22,500 bases of DNA from Tubiluchus corallicola (taxonomy: Eukaryota; Priapulida; Priapulimorpha; Priapulimorphida; Tubiluchidae), in NCBI GenBank assembly GCA_030141605.1, contig JAQGDQ010001659.1:1-22500 (forward strand). Direction: 5' to 3'. The translations under genes were made by a program, and so were the position numbers. Shown here one piece after another: positions 1 to 17,312 of the stretch. How positions within the stretch are numbered: the first letter of the stretch is position 1; each line of letters opens with the position of its first letter. Below the pieces are notes generated by a model. The model ran no database searches, had not been told where the DNA came from, and was given only the letters and a program-made list of their open reading frames with translations.

Positions 1-508
1 GCTAGAAAAAAATCGTTAAAAATTTAGAAATAATTTGAATTGCATTGCGCAGACTTCGCTTCGTCTTAGTTCTTGCTTTCCATTTTGGTAATTTGATATT
101 ATGTTTCTTTTTTTACAATTTTGGATAGGTCAACAAATTACATGGATACTGCATCCCTTAACAATGAATTATTGTTAATTATTTTCAGTTGAATCGAATG
201 ACGCGTAACTGTAAATGCTACAATGCTGTGTAATGCTGCACGGGCAGCATTTGTGCTAAAGATTTTATATTAGAAAAATTTACTGACTTTTATTTTAAAG
301 CAGTTTGGCAACTTTTGTTGACTAGTAAAAGTTTTTGCTGTACAATATTCACTGCTCTTCAAGGCTGCTATAGTTTTGTTTTTGGCGCTTTCTAGATTCA
401 ATTCTAAAACTTAAAAAAATCGTCCTTTTACGAATTTGATTGAATCACTTTGAGAAAAGTATTGGTGACGTTTTTTACGTTTCTTTGTTTGCAAAATTAC
501 AGATTAAA
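1..508. other. AT-rich unique sequence, inside intron 4
   Basis: No exon or repeat array is recognisable. I searched the minus strand for the missing WS/DGAT C-terminus (a Gly-rich SYNG-type motif) and did not find it. The stretch is therefore best read as intron between exon 4 and a further exon beyond the left edge. Confidence 0.6.
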
Positions 509-1052
<544 letters not shown>

Positions 1053-1103
1053 TCCTTTTGCTTAAAAGATTGAAATGCATCAGTGAGATCTAAAATCACT
1101 TAC

Positions 1104-7719
<6,616 letters not shown>

Positions 7720-7914
7720 GATCTTTTCGGCTTATTTTAAAGATTAGAAGTGATAGAACGTCTCTTCACGCCATGCCTGCCCACAAGCTGTTTGATTTAT
7801 GCTCTTGTGAACTTGGGACATGTAGTACAAGGACGTAGGCCAAAAGTAGAGATATGCTAGATTACTTTTGACACGTACAAATAGTTGTGACGACCGAAAA
7901 GTTTGTTTGAAATA
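7720..7914 (-). promoter_or_regulatory. Likely 5' UTR / proximal upstream region of the WS/DGAT gene
   Basis: This is the sequence immediately upstream of the start codon on the minus strand. An in-frame TAA lies 15 nt before the ATG, closing the frame. No clear TATA box or initiator could be singled out. The assignment rests only on position; an upstream non-coding exon elsewhere is possible. Confidence 0.35.
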
Positions 7915-8066
7915 TAGGTCCACTGTTCACCACAGCAAAAGTGAGCGCCATCTCTTGAGCTACAGCGATCATAGATCACTCACTTTTCACTAGGTCCACT
8001 GTTCACCACAGCAAAAGTGAGCGCCATCTCTTGAGCTACAACGATCATAGATCACTCACTTTTCAC
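7915..8066. repeat. 76-bp tandem duplication containing an inverted repeat
   Basis: Two copies, 7915-7990 and 7991-8066, differ by a single G/A (TACAGCGATC versus TACAACGATC). Each copy holds the inverted arms AAAAGTGAG and CTCACTTTT (7937-7945 and 7979-7987 in copy 1) and an inner GATCATAGATC. The pair lies 200-350 bp upstream of the WS/DGAT start codon. It could be a regulatory duplication or two copies of a small hairpin element. Confidence 0.93.
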
Positions 8067-8545
8067 TTTCACTTTTTACCTTATACGGCATGAATTCATA
8101 CTGGAGGCTGTTTGATCAACTTCCCAGATTTTTTGTATAAAACCGAAGGATCATAAACCGGAAATCATTTTCTCATAAGACTAAAGATTAAAAAATATAT
8201 TTTCATTACAGCTTTTCCACGTTTCCTGTCTTCCAAATTTGATTTATTTATCAAAATTTATTTATTTGTTGTTTGTAGCTTTTTTAATAATAGCCTTGAA
8301 AGTGAGATTATAATAATTAAGTTTTTCGTTTGGTTTTCTTTTTGTCGTGGTTGTTTTAGATGTTTGTGATTTTTTATTCGAAAAATTTTGTGCAGACGTT
8401 GACGCGATACGAGATTTTAAAATGGAAAAACCAGAAGTAAACAAATTGGCTTGATTGTTGTCCTACACAGAAATTGTTTGGCATGATCATCTATGAAAAA
8501 ATACCATATCATGTGTTTGTTCGTAAGCCGGCCGTTCTGCCAAAC
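8067..8545. other. AT-rich sequence, no gene recognised
   Basis: A 60-codon minus-strand frame at 8262-8444 is Lys/Asn/Thr-rich, as expected from AT-rich noise, and has no recognisable domain. Nothing else is seen. Confidence 0.5.
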
Positions 8546-8547
8546 AG

Positions 8548-8767
<220 letters not shown>

Positions 8768-8893
8768 CAACGATCATTACAGCATTGTACATAAAAGTAT
8801 TTAATAACATATTTATTATTATGTACACAAGATGCCAAGCTACAAATGACCCGTGGGGTACTCAAGAAGTAATTACTTGTTTAGAGCACCCCA

Positions 8894-9105
8894 AATGAAT
8901 GCGGATTGAGAGTAATAGAAAAGAGCAGTAAAGGAGTAGAAAGAAAGGTTAATGGAGAATAGAAAGAAGGAGAAAGATGTGATGGTATCTGTATGAAGTA
9001 ATGAATGTGGACTGAGTGTAATAGAAAAGAGCAGTAAAGGAGTAGAAGGAAAGGTTAATAGAGAATAGAAAGAAAGAGAAAGATGTGATGGTATCTGTAT
9101 GAAGT
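8894..9105. repeat. 106-bp tandem duplication, purine-rich
   Basis: Two adjacent copies have an exact 106-bp offset (AAGAGCAGTA at 8921 and 9027) and only a few substitutions. They share AAGATGTGATGGTATCTGTA near their ends. The purine-rich composition resembles the 93-bp array at 21198-21470, but the sequences are not clearly the same. Confidence 0.93.
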
Positions 9106-9658
9106 AACGTGGACTATAGAAATGTAAAAATCGACATAGTCAGCAACACAATGGATTCCGATAGGGACAGCAGTGTAATTAATCAAACTGATTTATTCTG
9201 TATAATTAGAAAACATTTCACTTTTGAAAATTCTTTTGAAGTTATTTATAGATAAAGAATTTTTTATGTATTCGTAGTGCAAATCTAATTAGTGTAGTGC
9301 AAGCTGTACTAAAAGTGCCATTTAAGAAACGTGAAATGTAAAGTATTTCTTGAATATGTTGGTTGTTTCTTTACCATTTTAACTCTCTGGTAAAGCCACT
9401 TTCAGAACTTTCGCAAAACTAATAAAATGTCACACGTGCATTTGTGTGTCCAGCACACAGTCAAGCTACGAACATCGTTACGTTCGCTTCATTTCATCCT
9501 TACGAGGTTATCTTTCCCGATTAAGACATCGTAACTCAATTCAGCTTTCTACCCGGTGACATCCGAGAATGACTATTACAAAATTTAACCTGACAAGAAT
9601 CAAATTGTCTAAACTATAGTAACGTATTTGTTGTCAATTTTGCACTATAAGATAATTT
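9106..9658. other. AT-rich unique sequence
   Basis: About 550 bp without a recognisable gene, RNA or array. Open frames are short. Confidence 0.5.
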
Positions 9659-10003
9659 AAGGTAAGATAAATATGATAAGGTAAAAGGTAAGGGTAAGGT
9701 AATTTAAAGTAAGGTAAGGAATTGTAAGATTGCATCAGATCAAATCAGGTAAGGTAAGGTAAGGTAAGGTAAGGTAAGGTAAGGTAAGGTAAGGTAAGGT
9801 AAGGTAAGGTAAGGTAAGGTAAGGTAAGGTGTAAGGTAAGGTAAGGTAAGGTAAGGTAAGGTAAGGTAAGGTAAGGTAAGGTAAGGTAAGGTAAGGTAAG
9901 GTAAGGTAAGGTAAGGTAAGGTAAGGTAAGGTAAGGTAAGGTAAGGTAAGGTAAGGTAAGGTAAGGTAAAGTAAGGTAAGGTAAGGTAAGGTAAGGTAAG
10001 GTC
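9659..10003. repeat. (GGTAA)n pentanucleotide array with degenerate lead-in
   Basis: About 51 GGTAA units run 9747-10003, with single irregular units near 9829 and 9968. A degenerate zone (9659-9746: AAGGTAAGATAAATATGATA and similar) looks like decayed or nascent repeat. Each AAGGTAAGG unit resembles a 5' splice-site consensus on the plus strand. The long Leu/Thr/Pro/Tyr frame on the minus strand is an artefact. Confidence 0.97.
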
Positions 10004-10141
10004 TGGCAAGACAGTTTTCATCAGATATGAGATAAATGTATTTGATAGGACGTGATTATGGTGTAAGATATGATAAAGCAAGATAAAAGTAAGGTAAGTT
10101 GCTCTACGGTAATGCGAGGTAAACTTGAAATATTTTAAATA

Positions 10142-10290
10142 AAGTGAAGAAAAGTGAACTGAAGTGAAGTGAAGTGATTGAAGTGATGTGAAGTGATGTG
10201 AAGGGATGTAAAGTGAAGTGAAGTGAAGTGAAGTGAAGTGAAGTGAAGTGAAGTGAAGTGAAGTGAAGTGAAGTGAAGTGAAGTAGTGTG
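10142..10290. repeat. (AAGTG)n pentanucleotide array
   Basis: About 28 units occur, degenerate at the left (AAGTGATGTG variants) and pure at 10212-10283. It starts about 140 bp after the GGTAA array. It has the same period but a different unit. Confidence 0.96.
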
Positions 10291-10430
10291 AAGTTAACAA
10301 GCACGACTCAAAGTGTAAATAAAATTATTCGGGGCTTTTGACTTATAAATTTAATTCCTACGAATTTACTTCTTTACGCAGCAGCTGTTGATTTACATGA
10401 ATTTTCTTCATTTTGATTTTTCTAGTATTA

Positions 10431-11202
10431 TAGGTTTTACATGTCAAATGTAGACCTGCGTTAACTCAAATGTAGATTTAGGTAATTTAAATGTGTCTTG
10501 GTAACTCAAATGTAGACTTAGGTAGTTCAAATGTGTTAACAATGGTTTTCAAGAATTCTTAAGCGTTTTTGGTAAGTCAAATGTAGACACATGTCAAGTC
10601 AAATGTGACATTAGTATGACAAATGTGGAGAGGTGTCAAAATAATAACTTTATAGGTCTACTAATAGTTCACTAATATTCTGTAAACTTTACATGCCATT
10701 GGAACTGTTAGAGAAAACTATACATTCTTAAAATAAACAATGTTTCTTGAGAGAAACTAATTCATTAATGCAGTGCTAATGCATTACTTAAAAAACTAAT
10801 TAGTGATTCACTGTTCATTGTGAAGTGATGCTGCCGATAGCACCATGACTATGAAATATAATTTTAATTTGGTTTTATCTTTTCGTAATTTGCACTTAAA
10901 TGAGTTAATTACCGATTTATTCAAAGTACCGCATCTACATTTGACTTACCTAAGTCACATTTGAGTTACCAAACACTTTCAAAATTCCTAAGTCTACATT
11001 TGACTTACCTAAGTCACATTTGAGTTACCAAAACACATTCGAAATTCCTATGTCTACATTTGACTTTCCTAAGTCACATTTCAACTTTCCTGTGTCTACA
11101 TTTGACTTACCTAAGTCACATTTGAACTTTCCTGTGTCTACATTTGACTTACCTAAGTCACATTTGAACTTTCCTGTGTCTACATTTGACGTGTAAAACC
11201 TA
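10431..11202. mobile_element. Foldback / MITE-like DNA element, copy 1 (772 bp)
   Basis: The left end TAGGTTTTACATGTCAAATG and the right end CATTTGACGTGTAAAACCTA are inverted repeats, and TA abuts both outer ends (10429-10430, 11203-11204). The arms are built from subrepeats around TCAAATGTAGAC: about 200 bp on the left, and on the right TCTACATTTGAC.. units, regular at 42 bp near the end. The centre (about 10640-10920) is unique and non-coding. This fits a non-autonomous Tc1/mariner-like or foldback element; no transposase is present. Confidence 0.85.
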
Positions 11203-11608
11203 TATTACCTGTTTTTCTGCTTCGCTAACATCACTTTTTCTATCTTATTTTCGATTTTTAAGTTTTCTCTCTCTCGCGAGATCTCGCATGTGATGAATCT
11301 TAGAAGTAATTATCTGAGCGAGGAGCCTTGATACAAATAAGAGGTGACAGGGACGTAAGAGGGTTAGGAGAGGTTGTCGTGCAGCAAACAAAACTAACAA
11401 GTTTCATTTGGGACGCGGGAAATGTGATCATGTCATCTGCAACTGAATGTCCAAGTGTCAAAATGGCGATGTCTCAGTGTCATCTCTGCAACTGAATGTC
11501 CAAGTGTCAAAATGGCGATGTGCCAGTCTAACTATCGTGCGTTTGGCACAAAGTGACTTTTGAAAGCAGTTAAAATTAAACATCTTAAAATTAAGAAAGT
11601 TTATTATA
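11203..11608. other. Spacer between two foldback elements, with a 49-bp duplication
   Basis: This is about 400 bp of unique DNA with a tandem duplication. AACTGAATGTCCAAGTGTCA starts at 11441 and again at 11490. CTCTCTCGCGAGATCTCGC (about 11268-11287) contains a short palindrome. No gene is recognised. Confidence 0.75.
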
Positions 11609-12344
11609 TATTTTTTATATGTCGAATGTAGATTAAATGTAGTTAACTCAAATGTAGACTTAGGTAGTTCAAATGTGTTAACAATGGTTTTCAACAAATC
11701 TTAAGCGTTTTTGGTAAGTCAAATGTAGACACATGTCAAGTCAAATGTGACATTGGTATCTCAAATGTGGATAGGTGGTAAAGTTTAAGGATGTTAAATT
11801 TAATCTTCTTTAATTTCAATTTAATAATTGCTCCTAAGTTAAAATAACAACGTTATAGGTCTACTAATAGATGCACTATCTTTGGTTTATCTTTTTCTAA
11901 TTTGCACTTAAATAACTTAATTACCGATTTAGTCAAAGTACCGCATCTACATTTGACTTACCTAAGTCACAGTTGAACTTTCCTGCGTCTACATTTGACT
12001 TACCTAAGTCACATTTGAACTTTCCTGCGTCTACATTTGACTTACCTAAGTCACATTTGAACTTTCCTGTGTCTACATTTGACTTACCTAAGTCACATTT
12101 GAGTTACCAAAACACATTTGAAATTCCTATGTCTAGATTTGACTTTCCTATGTCTACAATTGACTTACCTAAGTCACATTTGAACTTTCCTGTGTCTACA
12201 TTTGACTTACCTAAGTCACATTTGAACTTTCCTATGTCTACATTTGACTTACCTAAGTCACATTTGAACTTTCCTATGTCTACATTTGACTTACCTAAGT
12301 CACATTTGAACTTTCCTGTGTCTACATTTGACGTGTAAAACCTA
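11609..12344. mobile_element. Foldback / MITE-like DNA element, copy 2 (736 bp)
   Basis: It has the same layout and orientation as the element at 10431-11202. The decayed left end TATTTTTTATATGTCGAATG aligns base for base with the copy 1 end, and the right end GTGTAAAACCTA is intact. TA abuts both ends. The right arm is expanded to about 400 bp of 42-bp units (11945-12344) around TGACTTACCTAAGTCA, itself a palindrome. Shared central sequence (GGTCTACTAATAG, AATTACCGATTT, CAAAGTACCGCATC) confirms common origin. Open frames in the arm are repeat artefacts. Confidence 0.85.
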
Positions 12345-12346
12345 TA

Positions 12347-13093
12347 ATAATAACAACAGCAACGCACCGCGCGAACAATTTCTAAACAAATAAACAAACT
12401 TTTTGCTTTGCGCGGCCGAAAAACAAACGATTTTGCTGCTAGCTAATTAGGTGAAAATTTTGTTATACAGCACCGCTAAAAATTTTACACGTTTTGTAAA
12501 AGCAAGTAAACAAGCCCGCGATCAACAGATAAGTAAACAAAAGGCGTTTGTTTACGATAAGATTTTTACGTTTTTTATGGAGCTGCTATGTGAATTTTCT
12601 TGCACAACGGGGGGGGGGGGGGGGTTCCATGTCCTTTCCAACCTTTCTTAACCTTTTTTTGTTCTTTCTTGGTGATTAAATTTCTTTTTATAAATTACTG
12701 GTAAGGTGACGGGTTTTATAAAATTTTAAAATTATTAAAAATTATGAATTTTGCTCTATGAATGTAGTCAATTCTTGGGGGTGTCGATTGTTAATAATTA
12801 AAGGTTAACTGAAAAACAAATCAATTTCTTCGTGAAGTGATCAGTTTTGCTGCTTCCAAAATGTCTTTTAGCGTGTAAATTAAATGGCAAATCAAAAAAA
12901 ACGAAATTTCTCCTCAATTTTCTTGATTACATCGGGAAGTTTTTCCCTGTAAATTGACAAAATTGTCCAGACCGTATTATTTGAACATTAACCCTTTACA
13001 AATCAACTCAGCTTCCATCAGTAATCGAATTTGTTCTACCACCTCATTTGATTTGTTGGCACGTATCAGACTTTTTGTAACCGTCAGTCCGAC
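12347..13093. other. AT-rich sequence with a 16-base poly-G run
   Basis: A run of 16 G at 12609-12624 is the only notable feature. No gene or RNA is recognised. Confidence 0.6.
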
Positions 13094-13196
13094 TGTCACT
13101 CCGCGGTCTACGTGCTGTGTCACTCCGCGGTCTACATGCAGTGTCACTCCGCGGGTCTACATGCACTGTCACTCCACGATCTACGTGCAGTGTCAC
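13094..13196. repeat. 24-bp minisatellite, about 4.3 copies, CpG-rich
   Basis: TGTCACTCCGCGGTCTACGT recurs at 13094, 13118, 13142, 13167 and (partial) 13191. CCGCGG gives each of the first units two CpGs in an otherwise CpG-poor region, and the fourth unit has decayed to CCACGA. The period keeps reading frame, but no gene is supported. Confidence 0.93.
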
Positions 13197-13660
13197 TACA
13201 CAATTTCTTAGATTGCTTATTCTGGTTTGATGACAGTTACATTACCATATTACATGGCTTCCTTGCTGCGATGTACAAGAGGTGAAGCCATCTGCTCTTG
13301 CCCCGAGCTGTGCAGCTTTGCTAATCTCTGCCACTCATGGAATCTGTAATTCTAATCTTCCCTCTTTTGATCAGCTAGAACGGAACGGTCGTCGAAAAGA
13401 AGGGCAAAAACGGCAAAAAACTTTTCAAGCTGAAAAACCTTCCTCGAAGATTTCCACTATCTATTTAATCACTGCTTCTTACTTAATCTGTAACGGAAGT
13501 GGTGCTGACAAGCCACTGGCGTAGCAGTGTCTAGTTTTTTGGTGGATTATTGCTACATTTACCTGTCTGAAGGCAGATCTGTTTTATTTTAGAATTCTGC
13601 CTGCCCAATGTCTACAATAGACGTGACGGGCGTATGATGATGATGATTAAAACATTGCGC
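13197..13660 (+). mobile_element. Possible retroelement 3' end with (ATG)4 tail
   Basis: A more GC-balanced segment ends in GGGCGTATGATGATGATG at about 13628-13645. An 80-residue frame (13282-13524) has no recognisable domain. The trinucleotide tail parallels those at 4137-4175 and 6205, suggesting a SINE or LINE remnant. The call is tentative and the 5' boundary is unknown. Confidence 0.25.
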
Positions 13661-14870
13661 CACATGCCGAATAATTTATCAATCTCCAGTGAAGTAGTAC
13701 CGGTACCTAGTTCTAGGTCTTAATGTATTAGACGTTTGCTACTTGCTTGTATGTCTACCAATTTATAACTTTCAACAGTAAATAATAATTCTCAGTTTGG
13801 CATATTTCATTGACAACTCCAGTAAGAAACGAGGGAAGATAAAGTAATGTAAGATTCATCTCACTTCTATTTTATTACCTTGTGTTAATAATACTGCATA
13901 ACGTTCGCGCATTACTTACTCATTTGTGCACGAGCATGCTGCATGGCTGATCTCATGGATGAAACTGTTGGCTAGCTAACTATTTGGCTGGCTAAGCAAA
14001 CTACTAAATGTGCAGAGGTAACAGTCGACTGACTCACAATCAGTTTCGAAAACTCGCAGTAACAAAACAATTTCACTGAAGAAATCGTTTACGAAAGGGA
14101 GTCACGACTTACTAACGTCTACAGTGAACTCGTAAAATCCATTTGTAAAACTTTTGGAAAGTATATCTATGTTTCACTAGTTCAAGTAGTGTGTATTATG
14201 AGACAAAGATGTTCTCAAGAGGTCGTTTTGGTTTTATTGTTGCTCTGGGCTGCTTATTGATTCAGTTCATGGTGCTGAATGAATGTTTGTCTGAAAAATA
14301 TTGAAAAAAATGATAGCGCTAAACGATTTTTATTCTCTTGATGCTGCAAATTTGCAAAGATTTGAATTTCAATTAATTTTGGTCTATCTTTGTAAAGAAA
14401 AGGGTAACTGGACCATTAAACAGTGGCGTCCCATATTGATGCTTTTCAGTTTTGTGCTGCCCAATCACTGGTTTAACCATCATTATCACTGCTATCAACT
14501 GCTATCACCCCACTAATGATCAAAAATGCTCGTCCTTCCCACGTAGTGTGTATACGGAATTGTGACGGAAACCATTATAGAGCTTAGTGATACAACGAGC
14601 AAAGCATGTGTAATATATCTGTAGCGAAGGCTTAATTTAGTAATCAGTCTGTCGGTCAGCGTGAAATCAGGGAAGCCAGGTTATGCAAATGAAATCAACG
14701 ATGACAGATGAAGGGGTTAATTCGTTCAATATTTGCACGAATAGTTGTCCTGCGTTTGACGAAGTTGACAAATTGAACGTGTTTTCGAAGCTCTTAATAA
14801 TTATCTGATGAAGTAATGCAGTTTTAAGTAGCTAAGTAGTTGAGATAATCCTTGTTACTTAACTGTTATG
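13661..14870. other. AT-rich unique sequence, no gene recognised
   Basis: This 1.2 kb stretch contains only short frames. A 71-residue plus-strand frame at 14301-14516 shows no domain. No array, tRNA or clear promoter is visible. Confidence 0.5.
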
Positions 14871-14876
14871 TTTATG

Positions 14877-15455
14877 TAACGTATATTATCATTGTTGACG
14901 TAATAACATGCATTATCATTGTTGACGTAATAACGTATATTGTCATTGTTGACGTAATAACATACATTATCATTGTTGACGTAATAACATGCATGATCAT
15001 TGTTGACGTAATAACATGCATTATCATTGTTGACGTAATAACATACATTATCATTGTTGACGTAATAACATACATTGTCATTGTTGACGTAATAACATGC
15101 ATTATCATTGTTGACGTAATAACGTATATTGTCATTGTTGACGTAATAACATACATTATCATTGTTGACGTAATAACGTATATTGTCATTGTTGACGTAA
15201 TAACATACATTATCATTGTTGACGTAATAACAAGCATTATCATTGTTGACGTAATAACGTATATTGTCATTGTTAACGTAATAACATGCATTATCATTCT
15301 TGACGTAATAACGTATATTATCATTGTTGACTTAATAACATGCATTATCATTGTTGACGTAATAACATGCATTATCATTCTTGACGTAATAACGTATATT
15401 ATCATTGTTGACGTAATAACATGCATTATCATTGTTGACGTAATAACTGACGTCA
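14877..15455. repeat. 27-bp minisatellite, 21 copies, each with a CRE/ATF-like octamer
   Basis: GACGTAATAAC recurs every 27 bp from 14897 to 15437 without a single indel. All but two units contain TGACGTAA; the exceptions read TAACGTAA and TGACTTAA. A full palindromic CRE, TGACGTCA, closes the array at 15448-15455. Variable bases (ACATGC, ACATAC, ACGTAT, ACAAGC) define unit types, and a 54-bp dimer repeats around 15125-15235. Both strands are open because 27 is divisible by three; this is not a gene. Confidence 0.97.
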
Positions 15456-16217
15456 CAAGCCGTGCAATGGGACGTTAGATATTTATAATGTGACAGAATT
15501 GTTATCTTTTTAATACGTGTAACTTTTCAAATTTAAAATAGTATTTTCTCAAAAACATATAGAAATTAGAATATTTATTCACTTTAAAGTTCTGACATTT
15601 TGATGTGCGTGTACTCCGGGTTTATAAATTTAGGGATAACAATGTTCCTGGTTAAATCTGCGTTAGGAAAAGCGTAATCCTGTAAATAATTGTTGTACTA
15701 CAGACATGAATTAAGCTGCAATGTCTTCTCTCTAGCTGTTGTAAGTCGTTTTGAAGTTGAACAAAATCAGGAATCATTGGATTTAGTTTGCTGCGACTGC
15801 TGCACCACAAAAGCTTCGTCGGTTTATTTAATAAAGAACAAAAAACTACGACAAAGAGACTCACAAATTTGTGGTAAATCAGTCGTCACTATCAACAGGA
15901 GATTTGGGAAGAAAGTCTGATTTCTTTTGGGCCTTTACAAAGTCAGTATATTGAATTAGAGACGAGGACTTGTTTTCTAACGGAGATGTAACGTTTGAAT
16001 TGCGCGCTGTTTATTAAAACGTTTATTATCTAATAAACCGTTTCATGGGTCTGAAGTGAATCAACTTCCTGGGAGAAAATTATCACAACAAGAGCATAAA
16101 ATTCTGAAATTCTTGCGCAACAATTAAACTAAACGAGTCACATAGAAAAAATGAAAGGGCAGGATGATTCAGTTCACCTCTGTGAAATTTCTTCAGGTGA
16201 AATAACAAGCAAACATA
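15456..16217. other. AT-rich unique sequence, no gene recognised
   Basis: A 76-residue plus-strand frame (15690-15920) with several Cys and basic residues has no recognisable family. No other feature is seen. Confidence 0.45.
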
Positions 16218-16293
16218 CACACGTGTACACACACGCACGCACGCACGCGTGCGCGCAAACACACACACACACGTACACACACACGTACACACA

Positions 16294-16350
<57 letters not shown>

Positions 16351-16416
16351 ACGCACACACACACGCACACACACACACACGCACACGCACACGCACACGC
16401 ACACACACACGCACCC

Positions 16417-16449
<33 letters not shown>

Positions 16450-16523
16450 CACACACACACACACGCACGTACACACACGCACACACACACACACACGTAC
16501 ACACACACACGCACACGCACACA
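16218..16523. repeat. (AC)n dinucleotide tract
   Basis: About 305 bp of AC with GCAC, GTAC and GCGC interruptions. Alternating purine-pyrimidine DNA of this kind can adopt Z-form. The long Thr/His and Cys/Val frames are artefacts. Confidence 0.97.
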
Positions 16524-16539
16524 ATCACTAAACGAATTC

Positions 16540-16960
16540 TTTTGGATTTTATTGTTAGCATCCTTCTGTCTCGGAAGACAATGGAGTGTGCGCCAAGAGA
16601 GTCAGTTATTGATCACATTGATGGAGCTGCAGCGTCGACTGTGGCTAAGCAGTCCGATCCTTGAACGTCTCCAGGGTGCACGCCTGGGCAAGGTGTATGG
16701 AGATACTGAGTTGCCCAGACAACAGGAACCCCCTCCATTCCTCCCTGGTGTAGTCCAAAGGAAAGCGGAGTGATATGTTTGGCACCAGGTTGGCTGGAGG
16801 AGCTGCCGGAATCAGTGAACATGCTGCACTGGTCCGCCTTCGGGGCTCCACTCCTGATTTGGAAGATTTACTCCTCTACACATGGCCGTTGGGTCGCTTG
16901 ACCTCTTCTGCCCTCTAGCCGTTGGCTGCTTTGTGCAGCTCCTCTGCCTAGTGTCGAGAT
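16540..16960. mobile_element. GC-rich insert of unknown family
   Basis: About 400 bp at clearly higher GC than its neighbours start near the end of the (AC)n tract. It includes a perfect 8-bp stem, CTGGGCAA (16684-16691) with TTGCCCAG (16711-16718), around a 19-base loop. Minus-strand frames of 68-69 residues have no recognised domain. The sharp composition change suggests a mobile-element insertion. It could also be an exon or structured RNA; no terminal repeats were found. Confidence 0.35.
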
Positions 16961-17312
16961 ACAATGTTAGATTTTATAATGTTAACAATATCCAGTAACT
17001 AAATAAAGAAAAGCCATGCGAAAAGAAGGCAGTAGCTAATAAACCACATTTCACTAACTATAAAACACAAAAAACACAGCAAACACAAAATGTCGTTAAA
17101 ATTGATACTTTTGATCTTGTAATGTTAACAACATAGGGTCAACAGTTATAAGGTCTAGATTACGGAATAAATAAAGAAATATTTTTAAACAAACCGCAAA
17201 AACGTATAAAAGAAGCACAATAAGCACAAAAATGACAATTTAGCTTAGAGCTCCTTGTACAGAAATTTTAGGCAAACTTGTGGTTCTTTGTGCTGTGGAC
17301 TGTAAAGCAGCG
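16961..17312. other. A-rich unique sequence
   Basis: Two loosely similar A-rich stretches occur, near 17000 and 17170 (each with AATAAATAAAGAAA or AACTAAATAAAGAAA and AAACACA-type motifs). They suggest an old duplication. No gene is seen. Confidence 0.45.

Noticed and set aside
8262-8444. Small Lys-rich minus-strand gene
   Set aside because: Composition matches AT-rich noise; no domain, no splice or homology support.
11973-12338. Repetitive protein gene (Asn-Phe-Pro/Asp-Leu-Pro-Lys repeats)
   Set aside because: It lies in the right arm of a foldback element and is only open because the 42-bp subrepeat is divisible by three.
14877-15455. CRISPR array
   Set aside because: The 27-bp units abut with no unique spacers, there are no cas genes, and the context is eukaryotic.
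16151-16773. Thr/His- and Cys/Val-rich genes over the (AC)n tract
   Set aside because: All are low-complexity translations of a dinucleotide repeat, open on both strands.
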